From the NCBI GenBank assembly GCA_029204045.2, contig JAQNDB010000168.1, positions 57,337 to 121,336 on the forward strand: 64,000 bases of DNA. Direction: 5' to 3'. A program made the position numbers and the translations under genes. The stretch comes from Tillandsia leiboldiana (lineage: Eukaryota > Streptophyta > Magnoliopsida > Poales > Bromeliaceae). Below, piece after piece: positions 54,774 to 64,000 of the stretch; the stretch's first letter is position 1; the number at the start of each line of letters is the position of its first letter. Under the pieces are notes generated by a model. It worked only from the letters and a program-made list of their open reading frames with translations, was not told the DNA's origin and searched no databases.

Positions 54774-57351
54774 TGTCACGCCCCCGGGGGTTTTTGAGTC
54801 TATCAAAGCGGAAAATCGCGTGTATCTTTTTTTTTCTTCTTAACAAGGTAATTTAAACCTCATCCCCGGTGCGTGCCAGACCGCCACATACACAAATTCT
54901 CCCTGCCAATGGACAGAGTCTCCTTTGTATATGCACGGCGTCTCAATTACAACAACATACATCAAACACCAACCATCAACCATACAATAGACATACATCA
55001 TCAAGCAGAATATTAAAGCGGCATCAGTGTTTAGAAAGGATAAAGCCAGCGGTTGATAAACCCGTGCCCACACGGCACTTCGTTTTGAGAAAACCTTTTC
55101 GAAGTCATTTGGTTTATCATGAAAACGTGCCGCATAAGAAAACATCACCAAAAGAACCGAAATATAAAAGTACACCTCATCCACAGCGCTAAGTAATACA
55201 TGTCCACGAATATTACGACCCACAAGCAAATTAACTAAATTAAGCGTAAGATAAATGAGATAATAAAAACCAAGTGTTCTGACTACGGCCCTCGCGACGC
55301 AGTCTCACCGCCCTCCCGGCTAACGCACCTCGTAACACCTGTCACGGAGTGGGTAATGTCAGTGACAAACAAAGTAGATGTCTAATAACAATAAGGAATA
55401 AGGAGCAAACCGAATACACCGGAACCATTTCGCTAAAACCCTGCACATATTAAGCTGGGCCCCAACCCCAGATTTATCAATTAAATTGGGCACCAACCCC
55501 AGATTATTTGTCGGAGAGACTAAAGTCTCCCCTCGTGCGCAAACACCTCTTTGATGCATTTAACCCCTTCACGGTGCTGGTGTGCTATTCCCAGCGGGCG
55601 GGAAGGGGTCCTCACGGCTCCCACCCCTTTGTGAGGAACACGGGTCATAAGAGACCACTCTTCCGGAAAAGTACACCCATGCGGAGGCCAATCCGCCTGT
55701 GTACGTGCAGCATCCGAAAACGGATTTGCCGAGATCGGCGTGTCATGAGCACCGCGACCGTAGCCGTTTCAATTGTTAGATAAAAACACAATTATGCGAA
55801 AGGTTAAACTGTCCATCTACTTTGTTAGATAAATTAAGAGCACTTTAATGACGATAGATGCACTTACTGCACTTGTTGCACTTATCGCAACCGTACCCAC
55901 CTATTTGAAGAGAGATCGGAACACCCGAATCCTTCGCGCACCCCCGCTGCGCGTCTGGACCTACAGAAAGTCCACACGGATAACTATAGTCAAAAGCGTG
56001 TACTAACATCCGAAAACACAAGACCCAATTTACTCTTTTCGACAGAAAAGTCCAACACCGTCCGGGTTGACGATACGGAATTCCCGCGCCGCCGTCGTCG
56101 TCCGCCGGAGCCCCGCGCGTTTCGGAACCGCGCGGCGTGTCTCCGCGGGCGACGCCCACGCGGCGCTGTGCCTCGCGCGGCGTTGCCCGTGCGCCGGCCG
56201 CACGGTGCCCGCGCGGGTGCGGCCCCGCACGGCGCCCGCGCGGTTGCGGGTCCGTGCGGGTGCCGCCCGCGCGGCAGCCGCGCGGCGCCCGCGCGGTGCC
56301 CACACGGGTGCGGGTCTGCGCGGGTGCCTCCAGCGCGGCAGCCGAGCGGCGCCCGCGCGGCAGCCGCGCGGCGACCGCACGGTTGCGGGTGCGCGCGGCA
56401 ACCGCGCGGCGCCCGCGCGGTGCCCGCATGGTTGCGGGCCCGCGCGGGTGCCGCCCGCGCGGCAGCCGCACGGCGCCCGCACAGTTGCGGGTCCGCGCGG
56501 CAACCGCGCGGCGCCCGCGCGGTGCCCGCACGGTTGCGGGTCAGGGCGGCGGCCGCGCGGCGCCCATGCGATGCCCGCGCGGTTGCGGGTCCGCATGGGT
56601 GCCACCCGTGACCCTCCTCCGCGCGATGCCCTAGCGGCACCGCGCGCCTCCGCCGTCTGTTCCGTGCCCTATCAAGAAGACGATGTCGGCGACGGTGACG
56701 GATACGACGGAGAAAACAAGAACTCAAGCAAAAGAGACGATAAAAAAATCCCAAATAATTTAAAACAATTATTTTACTAACCGAAGATCGACGGGAAGGT
56801 TGTCCGGTCGCGTTCTTGCCTTCGGTTCGGTGTCCGGGAAGATCGGGCCCTTTCTCTTTTTCCTTTCCCTTTCTTCCGGCTAGGGTTCCGTCTTTTCTTT
56901 TCTTTTTCTCTTCTCTCCGATTAGGTTTTTTATTTTTCTTTTCTTTTCTTTCCGATAATCGGGATCCCTTATATAGTCGTATTAAATCTTTAATTAATTT
57001 TCTCTTTAATTCGTACGTAAGAGGAATCTATTTTCCGTCATCGGATAATTAATTAACTAATTAATTATCCCCTACGAGATAAACCACCTTATCTCTAACG
57101 GGTGCAAGATATTTTGCATGGATTCCGATGCACGACTAATCACCGTATCACTTTGAATTCCGTTCCGGGAGATCCCGATATCGGATTTCAGATCCGATCG
57201 CACCGTCGGCTTTCTTTTTCCGCGCTCTATCGCAGAAAAATACCAGCACCTCACAATGGCCAACTTTTAAGAATTGAATAATTTTATTTCACTTAAAGGC
57301 TTAAATGACTATATGTAAGTCAAAAATACCCCGAAAGGCCGGATCACTACA
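54774..57351 (-). repeat. A2 3' LTR (2578 bp)
   Basis: Colinear with 592-3275 with several percent divergence and a differently rearranged GC array (56090-56620). TATA CTATATAAGG on the minus strand at 56967-56976, telobox downstream. Ends CACTACA. Confidence 0.92.
56090..56620. repeat. GC-rich minisatellite in A2 LTR
   Basis: Same composition as in A1, but the predominant pieces are GCGCGGCAACCGCGCGGCGC and GCACGGTTGCGGGTCCGCGC, so the arrays turn over between copies. Confidence 0.85.
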
Positions 57352-57386
57352 CCACTCACACTTTATAAAAAGTTTCGTCCCGAAAC

Positions 57387-60298
57387 TTAAGTACAAACCC
57401 CACTAATCAATTCGGGAAAACATTCTCTCATCTTCGATTCCAGTTCCCAAGTCGCCTCGCGCTCTTCATGGTTGCTCCACTGGGCCTTTACATAGGGGAT
57501 CATTCGTTTGCGCAACTTCTTGTCCTCTCTTGCCAAAACCCGCACCGGTGTCTCCTCGACACTTAATTCCCCTCGCAACTCGATGGTGGAGGCATCCAAG
57601 GCATGAGAGGGATCAGCTAGGTACTTCCGGAGCATGGAGACATGGAATACGTTATGGACTCGTTCGAGCTTTGGCGGCAGGGCTAATCGGTACGCCACCG
57701 GTCCTACGCGTTCTAGGATCTCGAACGGTCCTACGTACCTCGGGCTTAACTTTTCTTTTATGCCGAAGCGTCGTTTCCCCTTGGAGGGCGAAACTCGGAG
57801 TAACGCGTGCTCACCCACCACGAACTCTAAGTCTCGGCGTCTGTTGTCCGCGTAGCTTTTCTGTCTGCTCTGGGTGGTCAGTATCCTTTGCCTAATCAAT
57901 CGCACCTTTGCTTCGGTCTCCTCCACCAAATCCGGGCCCAGAAACTTACGCTCACCCAAGTCGTCCCAGCATATTGGAGACCGACAGCGGCGCCCGTACA
58001 GGGCCTCGTATGGCGCCATCTGAATGCTAGCCTAGTAACTGTTATTGTAGGCAAATTCCACTAGGGGCAAGCACCGTGCCCATCCTTCGCCCAGGTCTAA
58101 AACGCATGCCCGAAGCATGTCCTCCACAATTTGTATCACCCGCTCTGATTGTCCGTCGGTCTGCGGGTGAAAAGCCGTACTGAAGTGCAACTTGGTTCCC
58201 ATTGCTCGCTGCAGGCTCTGCCAAAAGTTTGACACAAATCGCGTGTCCCTGTCCGACGTGATGGATGTCGGCACCCCATGCAACCTTACTATCTCGTTGA
58301 TGTAGGTTTGTGCCAGTCGTTCCCGCGTCCACGTCGTGTGTATGGGCAGAAAGTGGGCCGATTTCGTCAGACGGTCCACAATTACCCATATCGCATCGTG
58401 TCCCTGTGACGATCTCGGGAACCCGGTCACAAAATCCATGGTAATCATGTCCCATTTCCACTCGGGCACCGGTAGGGGTTGCAATTTTCCTGCCGGGCGC
58501 TGGTGCTCGGCCTTCACTCGTTGGCACACCAGGCAGTGTGCCACAAACCGAGTCACGTCTCCCTTCATTTTGGGCCACCAGATGGTCTGTTTGACGTCCT
58601 TGTACATCTTCGTTCCCCCGGGATGCGCTGTATATGGAGCAGTATGCGCCTCCCGCAGGATTTCCTCTTTGAGTTCCGGTAGATCCCGTACGCAGATTCG
58701 TCCCCGAAATCGTATCGTGTCGTCGGAGTTTACTGTGAAATCACCCTCTTGGTCGGCAGTTACTCTACTTCGCACCAGCTGGAGTTGGTCATCAGTCGAC
58801 TGCCCCTCGAGAATTCTGTCAAGCAGGGTAGGTCTGACCACCAGTGTCAGAAGTTGTTCGACTGTACCCGCTGGTACTACTTCTAGTCTTAATCGCGAAA
58901 ATTCCGCAATCAGACTATCTTGCTGGGTGATGGCACTTACCCCTGCCTTCTCGGCCTGCCCCTTACGGCTCAGGGCGTCGGCCACCACATTTGCCTTTCC
59001 CGGGTGGTAGTGGATCGTTAAATCGTAATCCTTCAGTAGCTCGAGCCACCGTCTTTGTCGCAAATTTAACTCCTTTTGGGTGAAAAGGTACTTAAGACTT
59101 TCATGATCTGAGTACACATTGCAGTGCCCCATACAGGTAGTGTCTCCAAAGCTTGAGGACGAACACAACCGCTGCGAGTTCCAAATCATGCACGGGGTAG
59201 TTTCGCTCGTATTCTTTGAGCTGCCTTGACGCATAGGCTATAACCTTTCCCCGTTGCATGAGTACTCCACCCAGTCCGTTTCGCGACGCATCGCAATACA
59301 CTTCATAATCCTCCCCTGGTTCTGGCAGGGCGAGAATCGGAGCTCGCGTCAATCTATCCTTGAGCTCCTCAAAGCTCCTCTGACATTTGTCCGTCAAGAT
59401 GAACTTTTCCCCCTTTTTAGTCAAACGGTTTAAGGGGGTGGCTATCTTGGAGAAACCCTCCACGAAGAGCCGGAAGTACCCGGCTAATCCTAGAAAGCTT
59501 CGAACCTCTGTTACCGTCGTCGGTTGGGACCAGTCTGTCACCGAATCTATCTTCTTCGGATCGACTGCGACCCCAGCTGCCGAGATTACGTGCCCCAGGA
59601 AGCCAACCTCTCGGAGCCAAAACTCACACTTTTTGAGTTTGGCGTAGAGTTTCTGTTCCCGTAGGGTCTGGAGGACTGTGCGCAGATGTTCTTCATGTTC
59701 CTCTTCTGTACGGGAGTAGATGAGGATATCGTCGATGAAGACCACCACGAATAAATCCAGGAAGGGTTTGAATACCCTGTTCATCATGTCCATGAACACC
59801 GCCGGGGCATTCGTGAGCCCGAACGGCATTACTGTAAATTCGTAAAGACCGTAGCGAGTCCGAAAAGCCGTTTTGGGGATGTCCTCCCCCTTGACCTGGA
59901 CCTGATGATAGCCCGACTGCAGGTCAATCTTTGAAAACACCGTCGCCCCCTGTAGTTGGTCGAAGAGGTCGTCGATCCTTGGCAGGGGGTACTTGTTCTT
60001 AACGGTGACCTTATTTATCTCCCGGTAGTCGATGCACAACCGGAGACTTCCGTCCTTCTTCCTCACAAACAGGACGGGCGCGCCCCACGGTGACGCGCTA
60101 GGTCTGATGAAGCCCTTATCCAAAAGGTCCTCCAACTGTGCCTTGAGTTCCTTCAACTCCGCGAAGGCCATCCTGTACGGTGCCTTGGTGATGGGTTTGG
60201 TGCCGGGAAGTAGTTCAATGGGAAAGTCGACCTCTCGTTCCGGCGGCGCTCCGGGGAGCTCTGCCAGAAACACGTCCGGAAATTCCCTTACCACGGGA
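57387..60298 (-). pseudogene. pol: A2 pol (RT-RNase H-integrase-chromodomain), two lesions
   Basis: Right to left: RT N-terminal border (VVREFPDVF), LFVRKKDGSLRLCIDYREINK-type palm start, catalytic FIDD near 59735, RNase H, integrase zinc region, integrase core with MDFVTGF and TSDRDTRF motifs, GPF/Y and chromodomain tail ending GVCT at 57387. Two defects only: a 2-bp deletion at about 59125 in RNase H (GCAGTGCCCC against GCAGTGTGCCCC in A1), and a stop at 58032-58034 (Gln to TAG, a C to T change) in the integrase core region. All catalytic motifs outside these are retained. Confidence 0.93.
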
Positions 60299-61291
60299 CC
60301 GCTGATCCTTATCTGGGGAGCGGCCCTGAACTACCTATCGGCCCATTGGGTTCTCGGCTGCAAGGCATAGGGTGGAGCCTATTTATTCCTTGCATGGCCC
60401 TTAACGGGCCCCGAGTACACAAGGTTCTCCTATGCTTCGAAGCTCGCCCGCGCACATCGGCCGGGGGAGGCTTCGCCTAATACTTAAGGATTCTAGAGAG
60501 AGGGAGCGAGAGAGAGAGTCTAACAGGGGTAGCAGGTTAAGGTGTGACCGGTGCTCCTAATCTAAGAGGGAAAAGTGAAACCAAAAATTTACCTGCCGTT
60601 ACTAGGTCTGGGACATCGCGTCCTCCACTGCAGTATCCCGGGGAGCCCGTCCACAGCCCTTGGGCCAGCGTCGTACGGCGTGCTGGGGAAGGGACTTGAC
60701 GTCTGAGGAGTCTGCGGATTGCTGGTCGTCAGGCGAATCCTTTGGCTGAACGGGGGCCGCAGCACTCTCTGGTCCTACCTGCTGTGGTGGCGCGGCGGCG
60801 GCGGAAGTGGGCCTCTGAGGGCAGAAGGCACGGGAGTGGTCCGGTAAGACGCACTGATTGCAGTAATGGTACCTCCACGTACATTCTGCCACCGGGTGAG
60901 CACCCTTGCAGATTACGCATGGTCCCTGAGGTGGTTTCGCGTCCCTTGCTCGTGTCGGTTCGTCCTTCCGCGCTTTCTCCAGACGTCCTCCTCCTTGGCC
61001 CTCCGGGGCGGGGCCCCCCTGCGGAACGGGTGCAGCAGTCTTCCCTGTCCCCTCCCGTCGGGATGCCGGAGGCCTGGTGGTGCCCGGTTTCTATGGGCAC
61101 TCGTAGCGTGCGTGTCCTGGTTTGCCACACCGGTAGCAGTGGTCGTGTCTCCATGGACAATCAGTCACCTGATGCACCCCACTGCATATGGGACACGGCT
61201 TCCTCTGCGGTTTGGATCCTCCTCTCATTGCCTTTCCAAAGTTTCCCTCTGTCCTCGGGCGTTTGAGTGCCGGGGCCTGCTGGAAAGGGTC
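60299..61291 (-). mobile_element. Fragment J: part of an unrelated gypsy-type element
   Basis: Begins at the A2 breakpoint and ends at the copia LTR. 60299-60600 is non-coding with an AG-rich tract (GAGAGAGGGAGCGAGAGAGAGAG, 60490-60520). The rest encodes the C-terminal part of a gag. No LTR or primer site of its own can be seen. Confidence 0.65.
60602..61291 (-). pseudogene. gag: J gag C-terminal part with two zinc-knuckle pairs, one in-frame stop
   Basis: One minus-strand frame from the copia boundary to TAG at 60602, interrupted by a single TAG at 61091-61093. Before the stop: CPICSGVHQVTDC and CYRCGKPGHARYEC. After it, in the same frame: a Lys/Arg/Pro/Gly linker of about 50 residues, then CVICKGAHPVAEC and CNQCVLPDHSRAFC, then an acidic Gln/Pro/Asp tail ending MSQT. 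Each pair is a CX2CX3HX4C followed by CX2CX4HX4C. A1 and E gags have one pair only, so this is a duplicated nucleic-acid-binding module. The N-terminal gag core was removed by the copia insertion. Confidence 0.8.
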
Positions 61292-61520
61292 TGTTACGGA
61301 ATTTGAGTTGGCGTAGTTTCGTGAAAGTCTCAAGTCTTGAAGATTGAAGGTGAAGAAAGTTGGATCATTTAACTCAATCTCAAGAAAGAAGAATTCAAAA
61401 GGATCAGGTATGTTTTAACTAAAGATTTTGTGTGATCCGAATACTTCTTGTAGTGTAGAAACACTTGGAAGAATCCTTCATTGCATAAAAATCAAAAACT
61501 GGACTTGGGACATGTTCAGG

Positions 61521-61801
61521 ATCCGGATCAGGTTGTTCGATCCGGATCCCGAAGGTGGTTCGTTCATACACCAGTTCAATCCGGATCGTAGCCTCTCTTG
61601 ATCCGGATCCCGAACACTGAGTTTACCATCTTCCTTGAACGATCCGGATCAGGCTTCGCAATCCGGATCCCGAACGTTGATGTTTGGTGAACTGTATGAA
61701 CGATCCGGATCAAGCACTTCGATCCGGATCCCGAACCTTCGTTTTTCTGGAATTGCCTGACTCGTTACGACGATCCGGATCACAGCTAATCCGATCCGGA
61801 T
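61521..61801. repeat. Ten ATCCGGAT palindromes in five pairs
   Basis: Copies at 61521, 61540, 61579, 61601, 61642, 61661, 61703, 61722, 61773 and 61794. Within pairs the spacing is 19-22 bp, between pairs 58-70 bp. The second of each of the first four pairs continues CCCGAA. It lies 70-350 bp upstream of the TATA box. Confidence 0.9.
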
Positions 61802-61853
61802 CGCCGTCCGTAAAATCTCCAGAAATGTTAGGTTTTTGATTCTTATCTCCTTC

Positions 61854-61877
61854 CTAGGGTTTCTAACCTATAAATAG
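61854..61877 (+). promoter_or_regulatory. Putative copia LTR core promoter
   Basis: CTAGGGTTTCTAACC (telobox-like, 61853-61867) directly precedes TATAAATAG (61869-61877). Confidence 0.6.
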
Positions 61878-62163
61878 ACCCTATGACTCTTTTTCATGGG
61901 GGCCGAAAAATCCAAATAGCCGTCATTTTTCCTGAATCATCTTATACGGCTCTAGATCCACATATAGAGAAGAAATGAAATCATTAGAGAATACTCTATG
62001 TTTCTTCATCTATATTGATTAGTTTGATTCTAGGTTTTCATACTCACATCTGAGTTGAATCAAACTAATGAATACTTAGATGGTATTTCCGATCTATCTG
62101 TGATCTAAGTATTCGGCGGATCATCACCACCCAAAAACAACGATTTACCCCAAAAATCGGCGC

Positions 62164-62336
62164 GTGGATTCGCGTGTCCTTGTGGATTCAAGGTTCAACC
62201 GCTCTCGTGGATTCGGAGCGAGGCACGTTCGTGGATTCGAAGGGTGCTATTGGGTGAAGACCGTGGATTCGGTCGGACGTCGTGGATTCGACGTTGGACG
62301 CCGTGGATTCGGCGTTGGGCGCAGATCGTGGATTCG
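62164..62336 (+). repeat. Eight GTGGATTC repeats in copia LTR
   Basis: GTGGATTCG or GTGGATTCA at 62164, 62181, 62208, 62231, 62262, 62281, 62302 and 62328, irregularly spaced 17-31 bp, downstream of the TATA box and so in the transcribed part. Confidence 0.8.
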
Positions 62337-62641
62337 AGAAGCGTCGCGGAGCGAGCGGAGAAGATCCTCTAGGAGCGTATGGAAAAGGTTGAGTCGTAAT
62401 TGTGTACGGTAAATCACCTTGTACGTGTTTTAATTCTAGTGGATTTCTGCCGTGTTATCGGTCCCGTGGTTTTTTACTCCGGTGATGGAGTTTTCCACGT
62501 AAAAATCTTGCGTATTATTTTTTATTTCCGCATTGGGTTTTTATCGCAACAATTTTTGAGTGTTTATACGTTTACACCTATTCACCCCCCTCTAGGTGTT
62601 TTTTCCCCTATTTAGATCCTTATTACATATAACCCAACAAG

Positions 62642-62653
62642 TGGTATCAGAGC
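62642..62653 (+). other. Copia primer-binding site (tRNA-iMet type)
   Basis: TGGTATCAGAGC, 2 bp after the LTR end. Confidence 0.9.
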
Positions 62654-62672
62654 GGGAATAGGGTTGTAAACA

Positions 62673-64000
62673 ATGGTTGAAGGTGGAAACATCAACCGAC
62701 CCCCGTTCTTCGATGGAACAAATTATGCGTACTGGAAAGTACGGATGAAAGCCTTTTTAATTTCCATCGACGAACGGGTGTGGCAATCAATTGAATTAGG
62801 ATGGTCTAATCCACTGAATTTATTGGTGATGTTCGCACCTTAAAACCTAGGTCGAAATGGACCAAGGAAGAGTTAGATTCCTCTTCTACAATGGCAAGGG
62901 AATTAATGCTATCTTTAATGCCTTATCTCAAACTGAATTCTCTCGCGTCTCGGCATGTGAGACTGCGAAAGAAATCTGGGATGTTCTTCAGGTTACACAT
63001 GAGGGAACTAACCTCGTGAAGATTCAGAAACTGCAAATGCTTACGAGCAAGTTTGACTCTATCTTAATGGCAGAAAATGAATCTTTCACGGACTACTATA
63101 CACGATTGCAAGACATCGTAAACTCATGTGCTAATCTGGGAGAGAAGATTCCGGAATTTAAGATTGTAAGAAAGATCTTAAGAACTCTCCCTGAACGATT
63201 CGCCCAAAGGTTACTGCCATTTGAAACTATTAAACACCCGGACGAAATACGTGTAGAAGAATTAGTTGGTTCATTACAAACTTATGAAATGACATTTACT
63301 ACTAACAATTCTTCTGGAAAGGCATCCACTTCTAAGTCTTCAGGTTATGCGTTGAAAACAACTAAGGAAGAAGACGCGGATACATCCTCCTCAGACGATG
63401 ACGAGAACCTTTCTATGGAGGAATTTGAGAAGCAGCTCGCTCTCTTGACAAGGAAGTTTCGCCGCAACTTTCGAAGGGGTAATTCAAGCAAATCTCCATC
63501 CTTCGGAAAGTCGAACAAAGGCAAGGGTACTTCAAGTTACAAGTCAAGAAAGCAAGAGAACTTCTCAAAGGATAAGAAAAGTTCAGAAGGACAACTACAA
63601 TGCTTCAAATGTCGAGGCTACGGCCACATTGCAACGGAGTGTCCTAACAGTATCGGCAAAGAAGAAGGCGATGCAAGTCCACTTGGGATGACAACTCAAC
63701 GTCAAATGAGTCGTCTTCGAGTGATGAAGAAAAGAGCTCCACCGCATTCCACGCGTCCGTATCTTCACCCTTCATGTGCTTTATGGCAAGTACATCCGAG
63801 TCGTTGTCCAACCACTGTTGGAAAAGATGCAACGGACAACGAATCGGAATGATTCGGAAGGTGAAGATTTTGCTCTAGCCTAACCAGAATTTTATTGGGA
63901 CCAAGAAACCGGCTAAGCAAAACAAGAGTTGAGAGGGAGATTGCAGGATCTCGAAGAAGAAAGCCAAAAACGAGCAACTTCTCTCTAACCGCTCTTGAAG
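62673..64000 (+). pseudogene. gag: Copia gag, frameshifted
   Basis: The start ATG at 62673 opens MVEGGNINRPPFFDGTNYAYWKV, the usual N-terminus of copia gags (substrate-like GTNYAYW motif). The frame ends early at about 62840; the continuation is in two other frames, so at least two small indels lie between 62800 and 62900. From 62857 to about 63660 a long open frame carries the UBN2-type gag core (SACETAKEIWDVLQVTHEGT, LGEKIPEFKIVRKILRTLPE), a Lys/Ser-rich basic stretch and the zinc knuckle CFKCRGYGHIATEC (about 63602). Another frame change follows near 63660; the Ser/Asp/Glu-rich continuation lies in a different frame. Gag is inactive; it continues past the window end. Confidence 0.87.

Larger units (their letters stand above)
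54774..60298 (-). mobile_element. A2: second family A gypsy element, 5' half missing
   Basis: 3' LTR (54774-57351) and pol from the chromodomain up to the RT N-terminal border. At 60298 homology to A1 stops (after CCACGGGA) and an unrelated gag fragment begins, so gag, primer site and 5' LTR are missing. Bases before the LTR are GCTCC; no partner can be tested. Confidence 0.92.
61292..62639 (+). repeat. Copia 5' LTR (1348 bp)
   Basis: TGTTACGG...CCAACA with 4-bp terminal inverted repeats TGTT/AACA. It contains ten ATCCGGAT palindromes (61521-61801), a TATA box (61869-61877) and eight GTGGATTC copies (62164-62336). Confidence 0.9.
61292..64000 (+). mobile_element. Copia retrotransposon (probably SIRE/Maximus-like), 5' part
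   Basis: 5' LTR 61292-62639 (TGTT...AACA), primer site and damaged gag; pol lies outside the window. It is inserted in fragment J; GGGTC precedes the LTR and its duplicate would be off the right side. The lineage guess rests on the gag zinc knuckle followed by a Ser/Asp/Glu-rich region. Confidence 0.88.

Noticed and set aside
62400..62615. 71-aa frame in the copia LTR
   Set aside because: Short, no domain, lies in the LTR near its 3' end.

Overview
This window is plant nuclear DNA made almost entirely of LTR retrotransposons nested inside one another. I found no host protein gene, rRNA or tRNA. Integrase-chromodomain polyproteins of the Tekay (Del) type, tRNA-iMet primer sites and plant telobox motifs point to a flowering plant with a large, repeat-rich genome, probably pericentromeric heterochromatin. 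The species cannot be named from this.

Layout. 1-591 is the internal region of a degenerate Ty3/gypsy element (family B, minus strand). It is interrupted by A1 (592-10144, minus), a gypsy element with near-identical LTRs but a broken pol; A1's right end is lost in an assembly gap (10145-10244). 10245-19772 is family B again: LTR, short decayed internal region, LTR. Counting 1-591, family B appears as internal-LTR-internal-LTR, a tandem sharing one LTR. 19773-21706 is a diverged B-like LTR fragment. 21707-28698 is another LTR (X) carrying a 19-copy motif array and split by a complete solo LTR (C, 23740-27821, target duplication CTGCC). 28699-51014 is element D (minus): a truncated 3' LTR, pol scraps, and an intact 5' LTR at 47045-51014. 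D is interrupted by element E (30959-42459, plus) and by solo LTR F (42780-46894, target duplication CCTAC).

E is the one intact element: 2630-bp LTRs differing by about 1% and a single 1612-codon gag-pol frame. Its 3' LTR is followed directly by a second primer site and a second, truncated gag, so E is also a shared-LTR tandem. 51015-51341 is a C-type LTR scrap. 51342-54773 is element H (3' LTR plus the pol C-terminus), cut by A2 (54774-60298), a relative of A1 with two pol lesions. 60299-61291 is a foreign gag fragment with duplicated zinc-knuckle pairs. 61292-64000 is a copia element (plus) with a damaged gag that runs off the window.

The most unusual material is in the giant LTRs (1.3-4.1 kb). 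These hold GC-rich minisatellites, arrays of a GCACGCAAAACGGTGC motif, telobox inverted repeats at putative core promoters, a near-invariant 20-nt module close to the LTR 3' end, and CCCGGG hairpins next to the primer site. Several are shared between families whose LTRs otherwise differ. E could supply proteins in trans to relatives such as A1, whose young LTRs and dead pol suggest non-autonomous movement; that is inference.
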